Assembly: GCA_002438345.1 (NCBI GenBank)
Contig: DJUJ01000037.1
Location: 222 to 7,635 of the forward strand
DNA from: Paenibacillus sp. UBA6285
Lineage (GTDB): Bacteria > Bacillota > Bacilli > Paenibacillales > Paenibacillaceae
Reading direction: 5' to 3'
DNA length: 7,414 bases
A model generated the notes under the pieces. That model saw only the letters and a program-made list of their open reading frames with translations, was not told where the DNA came from and searched no databases. This document shows, one piece after another, positions 6,148 to 7,414 of this stretch. Numbering within the stretch: the first letter of the stretch is position 1; each line of letters begins with the position of its first letter. The translations under genes and the position numbers were made by a program.

Positions 6148-7414
6148 ATGAAAGTTAATGAATTATCTGCTTGTTTTGCTACTTCGCGTCTATATGGGGA
6201 TGGGGAGGTGGAGATTACTGATCTTCAGACGGATTCCCGCCGTGTAAGTCCGGGAGATCTGTTCATATGTTTGCCGGGTCACACCGTAGACGGACACAAG
6301 TATGCGCCGCAAGCTGTTGCCTCGGGGGCGTCCGCTATCGTATGTGAGCGCAAGCTGGAGCTTGATATCCCACAGATCGTTGTGGATGACTGCCGGTTTG
6401 CGATGTCTGTGATGTCGAATGCATTCTTTGGCTCACCTAGCAGTCGAATGAGAATGATTGGGGTTACGGGTACCAACGGCAAGACAACAACAACCTATCT
6501 TATTGAGAGAATTATGCAGGACCAAAATATGAAGATGGGTCTGATCGGAACGATTCAGATGCGCTATGACGGCAACAGCTATCCGATGTCAGGCACCACT
6601 CCAGAATCGCTAGATCTGCAGCGCTCGCTTCATGATATGGCATCCAAGGGTGTGGAGTGTTGCGTAATGGAAGTATCCTCTCATGCACTTCAGCAAGGAC
6701 GTGTGAAGGGTGCGGATTTCCGTACGGCAATATTTACGAACTTAACCCAGGATCATCTGGATTATCATCATACAATGGAGGAGTATCGGGCGGTTAAAGG
6801 TCTTTTCTTCTCTAGACTAGGAAATGTAATCTCACCTTGGAAAGAAGAACGCAAGTATGCGGTGCTTAACGCTGATGATGAAGCGAGTCACTATTTTGCA
6901 GCCCAAACTGCGGCGGAAGTGATTACATATGGCATTGATAACAACGCTAATGTCCGAGCTTCGCGAATATCGATCACTGCAAAAGGAACTTTTTTCCATG
7001 TAGATACGTTTAAGGGTGAGACTGACATTTCGCTTCGTATGGTTGGCAAATTCAATGTCTACAATGCACTTGCGGCGATTACGGCTGCGCTGTTGGAAGA
7101 TGTGTCACTGTCAGATATCAAGACTAGTCTTGAGGCAATAGATGGTGTAGCTGGACGAGTGGAGTCAGTGGATGAGGGGCAAGAATATGCCGTTATCGTT
7201 GACTATGCACATACACCAGACGGGCTGGAAAATGTATTAAGAACGGTCTGCGAATTTGCTACTGGCAAAGTGCTTACTGTGTTTGGCTGCGGAGGAGACA
7301 GAGACCGCACGAAACGTCCTTTAATGGGTAAGATAGCCGCAAAATATAGCGACATGGTATTCGTAACCTCTGACAACCCTCGGACGGAGGACCCTCAACT
7401 GATCTTGAAGGATA
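6148..7414 (+). CDS. murE: MurE, UDP-MurNAc-L-Ala-D-Glu:meso-diaminopimelate ligase (3' end missing)
   Basis: MurE is a cytoplasmic ATP-dependent ligase that adds the third amino acid to UDP-MurNAc-dipeptide. 422 codons plus one base are present. The family is about 490 residues, so roughly 70 are cut off by the window end. Visible blocks: SRRVSPGDLFICLPG (N-domain, 30-44), P-loop GTNGKTTTT (108-116), TTPESLDLQ (150-158), MEVSSHAL (174-181), FTNLTQDHLDYH (196-207), the probable carbamylated Lys217 in EEYRAVKGLFF, GKFNVYNALAA (300-310), DYAHTPDGL (352-360), GCGGDRDRTKRP (380-391) and SDNPRTEDP (408-416). DNPR (409-412) is the meso-diaminopimelate signature; lysine-adding enzymes have a different motif there. 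The start is ATG 6148, with SD GTGAGGG (6135-6141) 6 nt upstream and an in-frame TGA at 6136-6138 that rules out an earlier start. It supplies precursor to the PBPs encoded upstream. Confidence 0.98.
   Translation, partial: MKVNELSACFATSRLYGDGEVEITDLQTDSRRVSPGDLFICLPGHTVDGHKYAPQAVASGASAIVCERKLELDIPQIVVDDCRFAMSVMSNAFFGSPSSRMRMIGVTGTNGKTTTTYLIERIMQDQNMKMGLIGTIQMRYDGNSYPMSGTTPESLDLQRSLHDMASKGVECCVMEVSSHALQQGRVKGADFRTAIFTNLTQDHLDYHHTMEEYRAVKGLFFSRLGNVISPWKEERKYAVLNADDEASHYFAAQTAAEVITYGIDNNANVRASRISITAKGTFFHVDTFKGETDISLRMVGKFNVYNALAAITAALLEDVSLSDIKTSLEAIDGVAGRVESVDEGQEYAVIVDYAHTPDGLENVLRTVCEFATGKVLTVFGCGGDRDRTKRPLMGKIAAKYSDMVFVTSDNPRTEDPQLILKD

Noticed and set aside
1..7414. Mobile element, CRISPR array, RNA gene or novel accessory system
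   Set aside because: The window is filled by six conserved core genes in canonical order with short spacers. No repeat arrays, transposase, integrase or structural RNA signature was seen.

Overview
The window is a stretch of a chromosomal division and cell-wall (dcw) cluster from an endospore-forming member of the Bacilli. Protein signatures look most like Paenibacillus or a close relative: the start of FtsL, the MraZ and RsmH motifs, and a SpoVD that aligns with Bacillus subtilis SpoVD without gaps as far as its active site. The genus is inferred from remembered family sequences, not from a search. A sporulation-specific PBP means an endospore former. The DNPR motif in MurE predicts meso-diaminopimelate in the peptidoglycan.

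Layout, all on the + strand: mraZ (5' end missing, 1-403), rsmH/mraW (440-1393), ftsL (1417-1809), pbpB encoding PBP2B (1855-4086), spoVD (start placed at ATG 4167, ends 6092) and murE (6148 to the window edge, 3' end missing). The order matches the B. subtilis cluster. Gaps are 23-80 nt, with no tRNA, rRNA, mobile element, CRISPR or phage feature, and no gene-free stretch longer than 80 nt. ORFs on the - strand and in other frames look like shadows of these genes.

How the genes work together: MraZ is the cluster's DNA-binding regulator. RsmH methylates 16S rRNA. FtsL and PBP2B belong to the septal divisome, where PBP2B cross-links septal peptidoglycan. SpoVD is a paralogue of PBP2B used for spore cortex synthesis. 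MurE makes the cytoplasmic UDP-MurNAc-tripeptide precursor that feeds both PBPs.

I found no new multi-gene system; the gene content is ordinary. The signals not explained by gene content are: (1) a terminator-like hairpin followed by a T-run inside the first codons of pbpB (1890-1914); (2) a Cys332/Cys351 pair in SpoVD matching the redox switch known from B. subtilis; (3) an A7 run in the linker between the transpeptidase and PASTA parts of PBP2B, where a -1 slip would give a PASTA-less protein; and (4) the 80-nt gap before spoVD, the longest in the window and a plausible site for a sporulation promoter, although no clear one is readable.
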